From Alligator mississippiensis (lineage: Eukaryota; Chordata; Crocodylia; Alligatoridae), in assembly GCF_030867095.1 (NCBI RefSeq), contig NC_081829.1, forward strand, positions 86,368,261 through 86,432,260: 64,000 nt of DNA, read 5' to 3'. Below, piece by piece: positions 47,191-56,088 of the stretch; the first letter of the stretch is position 1, and each line of letters begins with the position of its first letter. Both the position numbers and the translations under genes were made by a program. Under the pieces are notes generated by a model. The model worked only from the letters and a program-made list of their open reading frames with translations. It made no database searches and had not been told where the DNA came from.

Positions 47191-49197
47191 AGCAAGAACA
47201 GCATCATCCCAAGACTCAAGTCTTCTGCCATTTTGGTATGGACCTGGAACATGATTGTACAGAGTAAGGTTTTGCTGAGTAGCAACCCTCTCCTCATTTC
47301 TGTTATTCATAGTGATAAATTAGAGAAGTAGGTACTCTGATCTAGCTACCTTAGCATTTTGTACAGCTTCTGGTCTGTATACTATCTCAGTACTTCCCTG
47401 TAAAATTGATAGCAATAACAAAGCCCTTCAAGAACCTGATGGTGTCCCCATTCTTCTCCCTTTTGACAGGATTGCTGGCCCTGAGTGACTGTTTCCTGAC
47501 ATGCACCAGATCAATGAACGTTACAAGATGAAGGTTTGCTCTCTTTTTCAGGAGCTTTCTGAAAGCTCAGTCTCAGTCAGTAGTAGCCCTATGTGTGCTT
47601 TGCTGCCTTGGAGGCACAAGTACAATTTGTTTGGGATGGCACAGATGTTTCCCTTGATCTTTGAGCACCTAGGTAATACTGTAGCTCCTAGTCCAGAATA
47701 GCTTTTGCTAACCTTGCGCAGATGCTGGGGCAAAGAAGAAAGGTTTCCCCTGAGCCTCCTTCAAAGCAGTGACATAGGATCGTCCATAGGATCATAGAAG
47801 GTCTGCTGGCACAAGTACACCTGAGAGCACAATTGGATACTTCACTAAGAAGAAATTGTTCCTAGCTGGTGAAATTCATAAAAGGCTGTGGGGAACCCAT
47901 AGGGAAAAATTAAATCTTGAGACAATTTTTCATGCATATATTTTGTCCCTGGTTATAAGCAGAAACTATCAAGGCCTGCAGCAAGCTACATAGTTTACAT
48001 ACATGTGAGTCTGAATTATCCCTATTTTCTCAGTAATGTATCCTTCTTAAACCAGTTATGCAGCTTTTCTGCAGGAATTACAGGCATCTAATTTTTGGTT
48101 GTATTATATGAGCAATAGGCATCACATGGCAATAGACAATCTGGCACAACCATGTAATTTCTCCTTTATATTACTTATTTATATGGAATTCTCAAGTACA
48201 TACCTGGGTCATTGAGAGTTCAGTGCTTCTTAAAGTGGATTTAGTTTAGTAAATATTTTATGTCGTCTGAGATGTTCACTAGATGAGATATTACTGTGAA
48301 CAAATTTTGGTTGATTATTTATTAGAGAGCAAATAGGTGACAGACATCATTAACAGATTGAAGCACCTGATTTGATGTTGTATGTTTACAACGATGCAAA
48401 ACCAAACATTATTCAAAGATACTTGATTCGACAATCAGTTGCTTTTTAACTGAGGAATGGATTTGCTGTAATTCTAAAGTGTTCACTTAGGGGGCTTCTA
48501 TTTAATTCAGTGCATCATGCAGATCATTGACTGCAGTATGAAGAGCACATGCAAATAATTACATACTTTTTAATCGTTACCAAAATAAAGGCTAGTAAAA
48601 AATCCGAATTGTGAAGTTTTTTGATAAAAAATGACAAATTAATAATGAAAATATTCACAAAAATGTCCCCATTTTTCATCCAGTCCTAAGTATAACTCCC
48701 TGTGAATGTCTTGAGATTGCCAGTCTTTATGCCACTGTAATGAAATTAGTTGGCTGAGTGAAGCAAATGTGTACCTGATACATAATTTATTTGCATGTTC
48801 CTATGTACAATATATGTATTATATAATAATAATGTAATATATATGTAATATATCCAAATGACTCCCCCCTTTGCACCTTATGCTCTCCCTTCCTGTTCCT
48901 CCCCGCCTTCAAACCAAGCCATGAACATCATGACAGTTTCACATGACATTTCTAATAGGCAAATGTGAATTTTAAAGACTGGTTTATGAAGAATTTTGAG
49001 TGTTTGACATTTAAAAATAATGACATTTGATGACTCCAAATCAACATGAAATATGCTGGTGAAGTTCTCTGCATGCAAGTTTCAGTGGTACCCATTATGC
49101 CCAGACCCAGTAATTAGGTGACTATCTGCAAGTGATACCACAACCCCCCAAACTTATATAATACATCTCTATAAAGAGACCCTACTCCTGAGGAAGT
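47191..49197. other. Non-coding flank of the endogenous retrovirus
   Basis: AT-rich, with an ATATAAT-rich patch at about 48810-48855. No gene is recognised. The retroviral LTR begins at 49198. Confidence 0.5.
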
Positions 49198-49951
49198 TGT
49201 CTCGGCCGGGCTGAACCGACTCGAGGTGATTCAGAATTTACCCGTTCGTCAGGGCGGGCTGGTGAATAGAGAGGCTGACAAGCTTAATGGTTGCAAAAAC
49301 TTTACTTACGTCGCAGGTGGCTGCGACGGAAACGGTTCGGTCGTCTGGACAACAATGTGAGTTGCTCCAGCTGGCGAGGCCAATGCCAGTAAACTCGTCC
49401 GTAATTCAAGCCGGCGGGAAAAGGGTACGTCTGGGACTGCGTTCGGCGACGGATCGATAGGTGATCAGTCTATCAATCAGCTAGCCACAAGTCGGATCTC
49501 TAAGAGGCACTCTGCAGCGTGCTCAAAGTTCTTCGACTTGGGCGGAAGTCGCGCTAGTTTTTAAATGGCCAGCAAGCCAATTACCGGCCGCCGTGTGTGA
49601 ATAATTTAGCACTAGCCAATTGCGGGGCACAAATTTGCATCCGAATGTCGGGAACTCTTTGCACCGTGCATTTCTGTGCTGCAAAGAGAATGCATCCTGC
49701 AAAGACAGCTGCAAAAGTGGCGGGAACTCCCTCCTGCACGCGGGTTCTTCATGCAGCAAAAACCCTCGCTGTGCAAGAGGCTCTCGTGTGTCAAGAAAAT
49801 TCCATAGTGCCGAGGCACCAAACTCACTGGGTTATGACAGAAGTAATAAACATAAATTGTGGAATCAAGTACTCCAAAATTCTCTTTTCATTCAGTCAAA
49901 ACTCCCCTTGAATTCAATGGTAAGGAAGGCCTCCCGAAGAGCAAACAAGCA
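49198..49951 (-). repeat. 3' LTR (754 bp)
   Basis: On the plus strand it starts TGTCTCGG and ends AACAAGCA, giving TG...CA termini in either orientation. In the transcribed (minus) direction it shows two ATTGG (inverted CCAAT) boxes at 49616-49620 and 49577-49581 and a TTTAAAA TATA-like box at about 49558-49566. A GTAAGT donor word lies at 49304-49309. A strict AATAAA downstream of the TATA-like box was not found. The ORFs inside the LTR on either strand recur in the other LTR and are not genes. Confidence 0.92.
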
Positions 49952-49963
49952 GCTTTTCCCGCT
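49952..49963 (-). promoter_or_regulatory. Polypurine-like tract before the 3' LTR
   Basis: In the transcribed direction AGCGGGAAAAGC directly precedes the LTR TG. It is mostly purine, with a GGGAAAAG core, and matches the position of a plus-strand primer tract. Confidence 0.6.
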
Positions 49964-50508
49964 TGCCGATGGCACAACTGGAACTTTCGACACATGAGCA
50001 CATTATACGGCATCTTTGATAGAGGATTCACTGACTTGGCAAAGCCTTCGCAACCAATATATATATAAATACATAAACAAATAACTTTGAACACATAACA
50101 ACAACTGTTGATCATCGTCTGATTGGAGAACATTCCGCTTCGGTCCATCTTCTCCTATAACAGACAATGTCAGTAAACACTTAACAAAATAAAATAATGC
50201 CATAACAAGTCCTGAGCAGATGGGTTCTTTGCCGCCTCAGTGCCTCCCTCACAACCATTACTCTTTGGCTTCGAATGGACTGCAGTCTGGTCTCATAATC
50301 AGATGGTTGTGGATTACTGCTTCTGCTGGGGTCAAACCTGTGAAGAAAACAGAATAACAAGAGAAAACACAATGAGAAAAAATCATAATTGGTTTCACTG
50401 TAAGGATACTGGGTGAACGTCGGAACGGCGAGTCATCCAGTTGTGATGAACAATAATAGGGGGACAATCAGGCTTCTCTTCCAGTTGGACAGAATAGGTA
50501 CTGGGATA
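49964..50508 (-). other. Short non-coding gap between integrase and 3' LTR (no env)
   Basis: About 545 bp without a credible envelope ORF. Small frames (60-86 codons) overlap each other and lack a signal peptide, furin site or fusion peptide. A TATATATAAATACATA patch lies at about 50058-50074. env has been lost or was never present in this lineage. Confidence 0.7.
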
Positions 50509-51261
50509 TTATCCCGGCTGTTGAACTGTCCCTTTGTGCATTTGTGGATGAGACTGATGAGGGTGAGGTATTGAAATCCACACCAATTCGTCAGGTTGGA
50601 ACTTAGGCTCCCAAGGTGAGGGTTTCTGGACATTAGCTTCATCCCATAATGGTTTAGCAGTGTTTAGTGAAATAAGGACATCGTGATTAAATTTAGTCCA
50701 ATTTTTAAACGTCCCTCCTCCTCTAAGGCGAAGCTGCTCCTTGTATAGACCTATGTGTCTCTCCACAACGCCGTTGGACTGTGGGTGGTATGGCAGATGA
50801 AGATGCCATGCCACATTGTGAAGACGAGCAAACTTATCCAGAGCATTAGAGTTGAACGGAGGTCCTCCATCAGACTGAATTTCATGAGGAGACTGCCAGG
50901 TGGCTAACACAGCAGTCAAGACAGCAATAACAGCAGTGGCATTGCTTTTTTGCAAGGGAATAACCTGCAACTGTCTGGTCCCCAAATCAACCACAACTAG
51001 TCCTTTATTTGGCGGTTTAGACCCTGGGAGGGGTCCCAGTAAATCCACCTGCCAAACTTTTCCTGCCTGGAACTGAGAAGGATCGAAAGCTCCAATCTGA
51101 TGCTTGGTTTTATGACACTTTTCTTTAGCACACGTTTCACAGGCCTGAGCTACCTTTTCCCAATCCTGCCTGGCTCCATATGAGGCTGGCTCTGTAATGG
51201 TTTGGCACCAACGTTGATGACAAGCCGTGGTCCCGGGTGACCCTAATTTTCGTGAAGCCAT
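50509..51261 (-). pseudogene. pol: Endogenous retrovirus integrase
   Basis: Integrase joins viral DNA to host DNA. It is read in a third frame. The zinc-binding CETCAKEKC is visible near 51145, while the two His residues fall at the frame change near 51255. The catalytic core shows VDLLGPLPG (first Asp, about 51035), IQSDGGPPFNSNALDKF (second Asp, about 50880) and NGVVERHIGLYKEQL (Glu, about 50765), the DDE triad. The C-terminal part has WEPKFQPDELVWI (about 50607), typical of the SH3-like domain. The frame ends at 50509 with GTVQQPG. It looks nearly full length. Confidence 0.85.
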
Positions 51262-51896
51262 GCAAGGAATGGATTTGCTTCAGGATCAGTGGTAGATGTG
51301 ACAGGCAAAGCTATGTAGGTCCGGAGTGGATCCTCCAAGAGCTTATCAATTACCTCATGCACTGGATCAGTATCTGAATGATGGGACTTAGTGTGCCTAA
51401 TCAACAGAAGGCGTACAAATCTAGTTAACATCCTCCAGATGTCTCGCCAATCATCCAAGTTCTTGGTGGGAAAAGCTGTGCCCGTAAGAATTTTGTAGAT
51501 ATACTGCGAATCAATCGCGATGATCAGAACTGGGAGTGTATCGTTATGATACATCAAACAATGCTCTAATACCTTCAGGAATCCTAATAATTCACATTTT
51601 TGGGACGAATTATCATCTGGGTCGGCTTGGAAAATTCCCTTATCATGACAAGCTTTACAGTAGTACCCATAGGCTCCTTCATGTCGGGAGGTTCCGTCCG
51701 AGGTCATCCACGCTGGGGCAGAAGTTCCATACAGCGTAGGAACCTTTTCCTCATCTTCTGGGCTTGGATCAGGTACCATGTCTTCCAATCTCCAACAATG
51801 CCAATTATAATGGTGGGTTAGTACTAGCGTATTCCAGGTCTTAGACTCCCCTTGAAAATGTGGGTCGATTCTTCCCACGTCCAGCAAGGGTAACAA
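51262..51896 (-). pseudogene. pol: Endogenous retrovirus RNase H
   Basis: RNase H removes the RNA strand of the RNA:DNA hybrid. In a frame shifted from the RT, the segment shows SDGTSRHEGAYGYYCKA (first catalytic Asp, about 51700), KCELLGFLKVLEH (catalytic Glu, about 51600), LIIAIDSQYIYKIL (second Asp, about 51525) and a His-rich HTKSHHSDTDPVHEVIDKL (final Asp, about 51385). The set of acidic residues expected for this fold appears retained. The frame change from RT lies at about 51900. The frame ends at a TAG at about 51243-51245. Confidence 0.78.
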
Positions 51897-52980
51897 TGTG
51901 GCACCAGGAGAGCGTAACGTCCCATGCCCCCCTTGCTAATGGCTCCACCAGTTGTTCAGCTAGGAGAATCTTTCCCATAGCTCCATATCGATGTTGCGCC
52001 GCTTGAAGCATCTTGTGGGCCGTGTATACTAACTCATCGCAGGGGTTATGCACGACAGCCCACACGTGACTGCTGGTGAATCCAAGGGTTACGGTCAGTG
52101 ACTCACCCATATCGATGGCATGGAGTTGTGTACCTTTAACTGTGGTTAGCAGGCAAAACATATTCTGCTGATCCTTTTCCGTCCAAGGCGTGGACTTTCG
52201 GGACTTGTCACGCATCTGTCGCTGTAATTTAGTAAGGAGTGCCAAATCACTAGGTCCAATATAATGTCGATACCAATTTAAATGACCCAAAAGCTGTTGA
52301 AAATGCCTCTTAGTGACAGGGTGGAATGTTTTTAGTGGATCGATGTTAGGACCCTCATGCGAAACTCCGTGGCGGATGGAACCAGTGTATCGAGTGCCAA
52401 GGAACGTAATGTCATCTACAGGATGTAAGCTTGACTTTTCCTCATTGATGGTCCATCCCTCACTTTGAAGGTGAGCAACCAGTTGATTTATTACACCGGC
52501 AACTACAGAGCTATTGCAACCCATGATGGCAATATCATCTACATAACTCTAAATTTTTAATTCCTTTTCTGAGGGAAGAGAATGTAAGGCTCGAAAATTC
52601 TTCAGGGTGTTATTCATGGCACCAGTGGCTAATGATGGAGCGTTACAATATCCTTGCGGACAAACTGTCCACCTGTACATGATGCCATCAATACACATAT
52701 TCAGTATTCCTTCCGGGTCAGTTATTGGGATAGAAAAGAACATGTTTTTCAGATCTAATGTAACTCCGACCCACGGACTTTGCTGGAACTGTGCCATCTC
52801 AAACATACACTGTGGCAGAGTAGACGGATTAGGTTGTTGAAGTACTTGGCATCTTTTATTGACTTCTCGATAGTCTACGACCAACCGGGCTTCATTAGGC
52901 TTCCCAGGTTTCGCCACTCCCCATCCTGATAATAGGTAGGTGCTGGCTGTTACGGTCTTAATACAGCCTCATCACTCAAG
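51897..52980 (-). pseudogene. pol: Endogenous retrovirus reverse transcriptase, interrupted
   Basis: RT copies the RNA genome into DNA. Visible blocks in order: EARLVVDYREVNKRC (about 52890), GVTLDLKNMFFSIPI with a catalytic Asp (about 52760), RWTVCPQGYCNAPSLA (about 52670), then the catalytic SYVDDIAIMGC (about 52545-52510), HLNWYRHYIGPSD in the connection/thumb part (about 52280) and a conserved KYGAM-like word (RYGAMGKILLAEQL, about 51970). A single in-frame TAG lies directly before the SYVDD at about 52549-52551. The start of the domain (52980-52920) is disrupted by clustered TGAs. Confidence 0.85.
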
Positions 52981-53457
52981 TCACTGTAGAAGGTTAGTAA
53001 GAGACTGTTTCAGAGAATCCTTAGTTGGGATTGGCCGATATCGCCAGGTGGAAGTGTCACGAAGCGTTGATCGATGCCAGTCCTGCTCCCGGATAATTAC
53101 AGGTAATGCCTGTAGCACTTGTTCCCTGAGGTCAAGCGTCTTTATCCCCGGGATTCCTAAAATGTTGATGCCCCCTAGAACAGCTTCTAGGGGATATCGC
53201 TGGTCCTGAACCCAAAACTTGACCTTCGTTGTGACAGCGATAGCATTAAGCCCTTGTACCTTGATCGTCTTGGTGGTCTTTTGATGAGGCATCATCAAGG
53301 TAATCACATTGGTCTGAGCTCCAGTATCAAGAAGGAAGGATACCTGTTGTTTGTCATCCGTATCAGTAGGGTTGTAGACAGTGAGTTCAGCATATGGTCG
53401 AGAATCAGTAGGATCAGGTCTGAGTTGAGGAAGGCCGCCGGCAGAGCCGACGGCCAT
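52981..53457 (-). pseudogene. pro: Endogenous retrovirus aspartic protease (start of pro-pol)
   Basis: A 158-codon frame with the retropepsin active site LLDTGAQTNVI at about residues 42-52, then a beta-rich body with ILGIPGIKTLDLREQVLQAL (a GxxxLxxxx flap/helix-like ending) at about residues 98-117. It cleaves Gag and Pol polyproteins in functional relatives. Its ATG (53457) overlaps the gag TAA as TAATG, in a different frame, so it may have its own start rather than a gag-pol frameshift. It ends at a TGA (52983-52981), close to two further TGAs (52974-52969) in the same frame. Downstream RT is in the same frame, so pro and pol were once one frame. Confidence 0.82.
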
Positions 53458-55315
53458 TACTCATTTTTTGATGGATCCTCAAAATTAAATCCCATTGCTT
53501 CAGCCATACTGGTCTGGGCCTTGTCTCCCAAAAGTCTCAACTGAGCCTTTGTTAGTCCGGAGTGAGCAAGAAGAAATCCGAACATAGTCCTTTCCTTCAG
53601 TGTTCTTTCCTTTGAGGTTCTTTCTTTTGGGGTCCTTGGAGGTGATCCCCATGACTCTCATCGAGGGATATACCCTGGACGCCTAGGTCTCAATGTTGCA
53701 GCCAGGTACGCTGAAGGTCGATCCCTTGTGTCATTAGAAGCTTCCTCACCTTGCTTCATAAGTGCCTGCAATTGTGGGAGATGGCGTAAAAGACTTCCCA
53801 CTGGTTGTCCTGCTATCGGGTTCAAGAAGAGTCGAAGTGTAACAGCATTCGCTCCTCCATACACCTCCACGCAGGCATCTATGGCTTCCAAGGGCATTGG
53901 AATTGCCCCAGGGTCCAATAAGTGACGATGAGCCCATCTCTCTTTACGCTGGACTGCTGTTAGTCCCATTGGATTTGTTCTTGGGCTCCATGAGAGATAC
54001 AACACTCCAACTATAGCCAGGAGAAGTTGTTCTGCTGTAGTCTTCTTCGGGCAACCCTCATGCCAGGTGTGAAACTTGTGGGTTACCTTTCCTACCACAA
54101 GCGCCGGGAGGGGGATGGGCCAGTGGGCACTGTCCGTGACCACATTCAAATCAGTAGCTCGTCCTCCGCTCCACGCTGTTTGTCGTGTCAGGGCACTCGC
54201 TTCTTCTTTATCCAGAGTGTCGGATCCAAATTCCACTACCAGTCTTCCTAACCATATGGCCAAGGTTTCTTCCAGCCTGATTTTAGAGTCTTTGCAAAGC
54301 TCTTGAATCTCTGGTCTGGTGCGTGTATGAGAGATAGTGGTGGTACGCGTGGTACCTTCTTCATCCTCAACATGCTTTGTCATTGCTATTGGGTAAGCTG
54401 TGGCAGAGAGAGGGTTAAATTCTGCGTCTGGGAGCATTGGGTTCATCCCTCCTCCCATTGCCCCCTCCCTGTGGTAAAGAGGCGTGGTTGCAGGGAATGA
54501 CGTCACCTCAGGGGGTGGAGTCACCAAGGGAATCCCCGCTGGGTCTTCCATAACTCCACCCCTCCTTTCCGGGTTCCCCGGGTAGCTGGCGCTTCTTTCG
54601 GTGCCATTTTCTGCTAGCAGCATCATGCAGCTGGCACTGTTAATAAACGCTGCTCCGGAGCCCTTTGCTGTCCGCTCCAGCGACTCTTTACCCGCAGTAT
54701 ACATCTGAGCCTCCAGATTGGCGTATTCCCTCAGTAGGCCCGTTACTGCACGGAACAGCACATTTATCATCTTTCCCTTTTTCCATTTAATTAGACCCCA
54801 CTTCGGCTTGTGACGGCCCTTAGTTTCTAAATCCCCCTGTAGCTGAACGAGGAGCTCATGGCCCCGCGACTCAGGCACCAAATCCGGAGAGTTGAACCAG
54901 TCCGCGGGGGTGGTTCCCCCCCCTCCTTCAAGTATCGGGTGCATTGGGCGAACTCCTGAGCGGGGGTCAGCTTTTCTGCCTTCCGCGCTTTCACCCCGGC
55001 CAGGGATATTGTTGATGTTTCTTCCGGGGGCCGACAGTAAACCCGGTCGCTCCCCATTATGCATCTGAACTCCCCTAGGGATAGCTTTGTTCTCCATTCT
55101 TTCACCACGGCTTCTTCTCTTTTTACGGAGAAGTAACCATCAATACTTCTTTCCTCCCCTTCTACCGCCTGGTGGTAAGCGATATGCGCCCATAGATCGT
55201 TAGCGTTCTCTACATGGCGGTTCCCGGTGCGCCAGGAGCAGCACCCAATTAAGTTCTTCTCCATCACCGTGCCCTTTAATCCCCTCGGCATGTGCCACGG
55301 TGATCCCGATCCCAT
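53457..55315 (-). pseudogene. gag: Endogenous retrovirus gag, frameshifted
   Basis: Gag is the structural polyprotein of the particle. The N-terminal part is read in one frame (from an ATG near 55315 or 55264 down to about 54920), then the frame changes at a run of nine C on the plus strand (54916-54924), and the rest continues in the frame that runs to a TGA at 53658-53660. The same frame stays open beyond that TGA for 66 codons and ends at TAA (53459-53457). The middle includes a TRPEIQELCKDSKIRLEETL segment and a long alpha-helical region. I see no CX2CX4HX4C zinc knuckle. The tail has a threefold 15-nt repeat rich in Lys, Arg and Glu at about 53590-53635, which could serve nucleic-acid binding. 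The real start codon is uncertain; an ATG at 55327 spans the LTR/PBS junction. Confidence 0.8.
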
Positions 55316-55326
55316 CCTCGTCACCA
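55309..55326 (-). promoter_or_regulatory. Primer binding site matching tRNA-Ser(GCT)
   Basis: The plus strand reads ATCCCATCCTCGTCACCA directly abutting the LTR TG. Vertebrate tRNA-Ser(GCT) ends ATCCCATCCTCGTCG plus CCA as I recall it, so 17 of 18 bases agree. There is no spacer between LTR and site. Confidence 0.75.
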
Positions 55327-56088
55327 TGTCTCGGCTGGGCCGAACCGACTTGAGGTGATATAGAATTTACCCGTTCGTCAGGGCGGGCTGGTGAATAGAG
55401 AGGCTGACAAGCTTAATGGTTGCAAAAACTTTACTTACGTCGCGGGTGGCTGCGACGGAAACGGTTCGGTCGTCTGGACAACAATGTGAGTTGCTCCAGC
55501 TGGCGAGGCCAATGCCAGTAAACTCGTCCGTAATTCAAGCCGGCGGGAAAAGGGTACATCTGGGACTGCGTTCGGCGACGGGAAGAAGGATCGATAGGTG
55601 ATCAGTCTATCGATCAGCTAGCTGCAAGTCGGATCTCTAAGAGGCACTCTGCAGCGTGCTCAAAGTTCTTCGACTTGGGCGGAAGTCGCGCTAGTTTTTA
55701 AACGGCCAGCAAGCCAATTACCGGCCGCTGCGTATGAATAATTTAGCACTAGCCAATTGCGGGGCACAAATTTGCATCTGAATGTCGGGAACTCTTTGCA
55801 CCGTGCATTTCTGTGCTGCAAAGAGAATGCATCCTGCAAAGACAGCTGCAAAAGTGGCGGGAATTCCCTCCTGCACGCGGGTTCTTCATGCAGGAAAAAC
55901 CCTCGCTGTGCAAGAGGCTCTCGTGTGTCAAGAAAATTCCATAGTGCCGAGGCACCAAACTCACTGGGTTATGACAGAAGTAATAAACATAAATTGTGGA
56001 ATCAAGTCCTCCAAAATTCTCTTTTCATTCAGTCAAAACTCCCCTTAAATTCAATGGTAAGGAAGGCCTCCCGAAGAGCAAACAAGCA
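55327..56088 (-). repeat. 5' LTR (762 bp)
   Basis: The same TG...CA termini as the left-hand copy, with about 19 substitutions and an extra 8 bp at about 55581-55588. The transcribed strand has ATTGG boxes at 55753-55757 and 55714-55718 and a TTTAAAA box at about 55695-55702. A 9-bp inverted repeat GATCGATAG...CTATCGATC spans 55589-55615; one arm is mutated in the other LTR. Confidence 0.92.
55433..55438 (-). promoter_or_regulatory. Splice-donor-like GTAAGT inside the 5' LTR
   Basis: In the transcribed direction the sequence reads GCGACGTAAGTAAAG, a good match to the vertebrate donor consensus, about 260 bp downstream of the TATA-like box and therefore within the presumed transcript. It is conserved in the 3' LTR. 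Foamy viruses also place their main donor in the R region of the LTR. Usage here is unproven. Confidence 0.4.

Larger units (their letters stand above)
49198..56088 (-). mobile_element. Near-complete env-less endogenous retrovirus (about 6.9 kb, minus strand)
   Basis: Two direct LTRs bracket gag, protease, reverse transcriptase, RNase H and integrase, all on the minus strand, with a primer binding site next to the 5' LTR (right-hand copy) and a purine tract next to the 3' LTR (left-hand copy). Between integrase and the 3' LTR there are only about 550 bp, with no envelope-like ORF, so env is absent. Integrase and RT blocks look closest to class III (ERV-L/ERV-S) retroviruses, and several layout details recall foamy viruses; that placement is my inference. 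All genes carry stops or frame changes, so this copy is inactive. The two LTRs differ at about 19 positions, which indicates a moderate age. No target duplication is evident. Confidence 0.93.

Noticed and set aside
49597..49997. ORFs of 70-170 codons within the LTRs (49.6-50.0 and 55.7-56.3 kb)
   Set aside because: They appear in both LTR copies, overlap on both strands and extend differently into the unrelated flanks; no domain is visible.
49964..50508. A degraded envelope gene after integrase
   Set aside because: Too short, and there is no signal peptide, cleavage site or membrane anchor in any frame.
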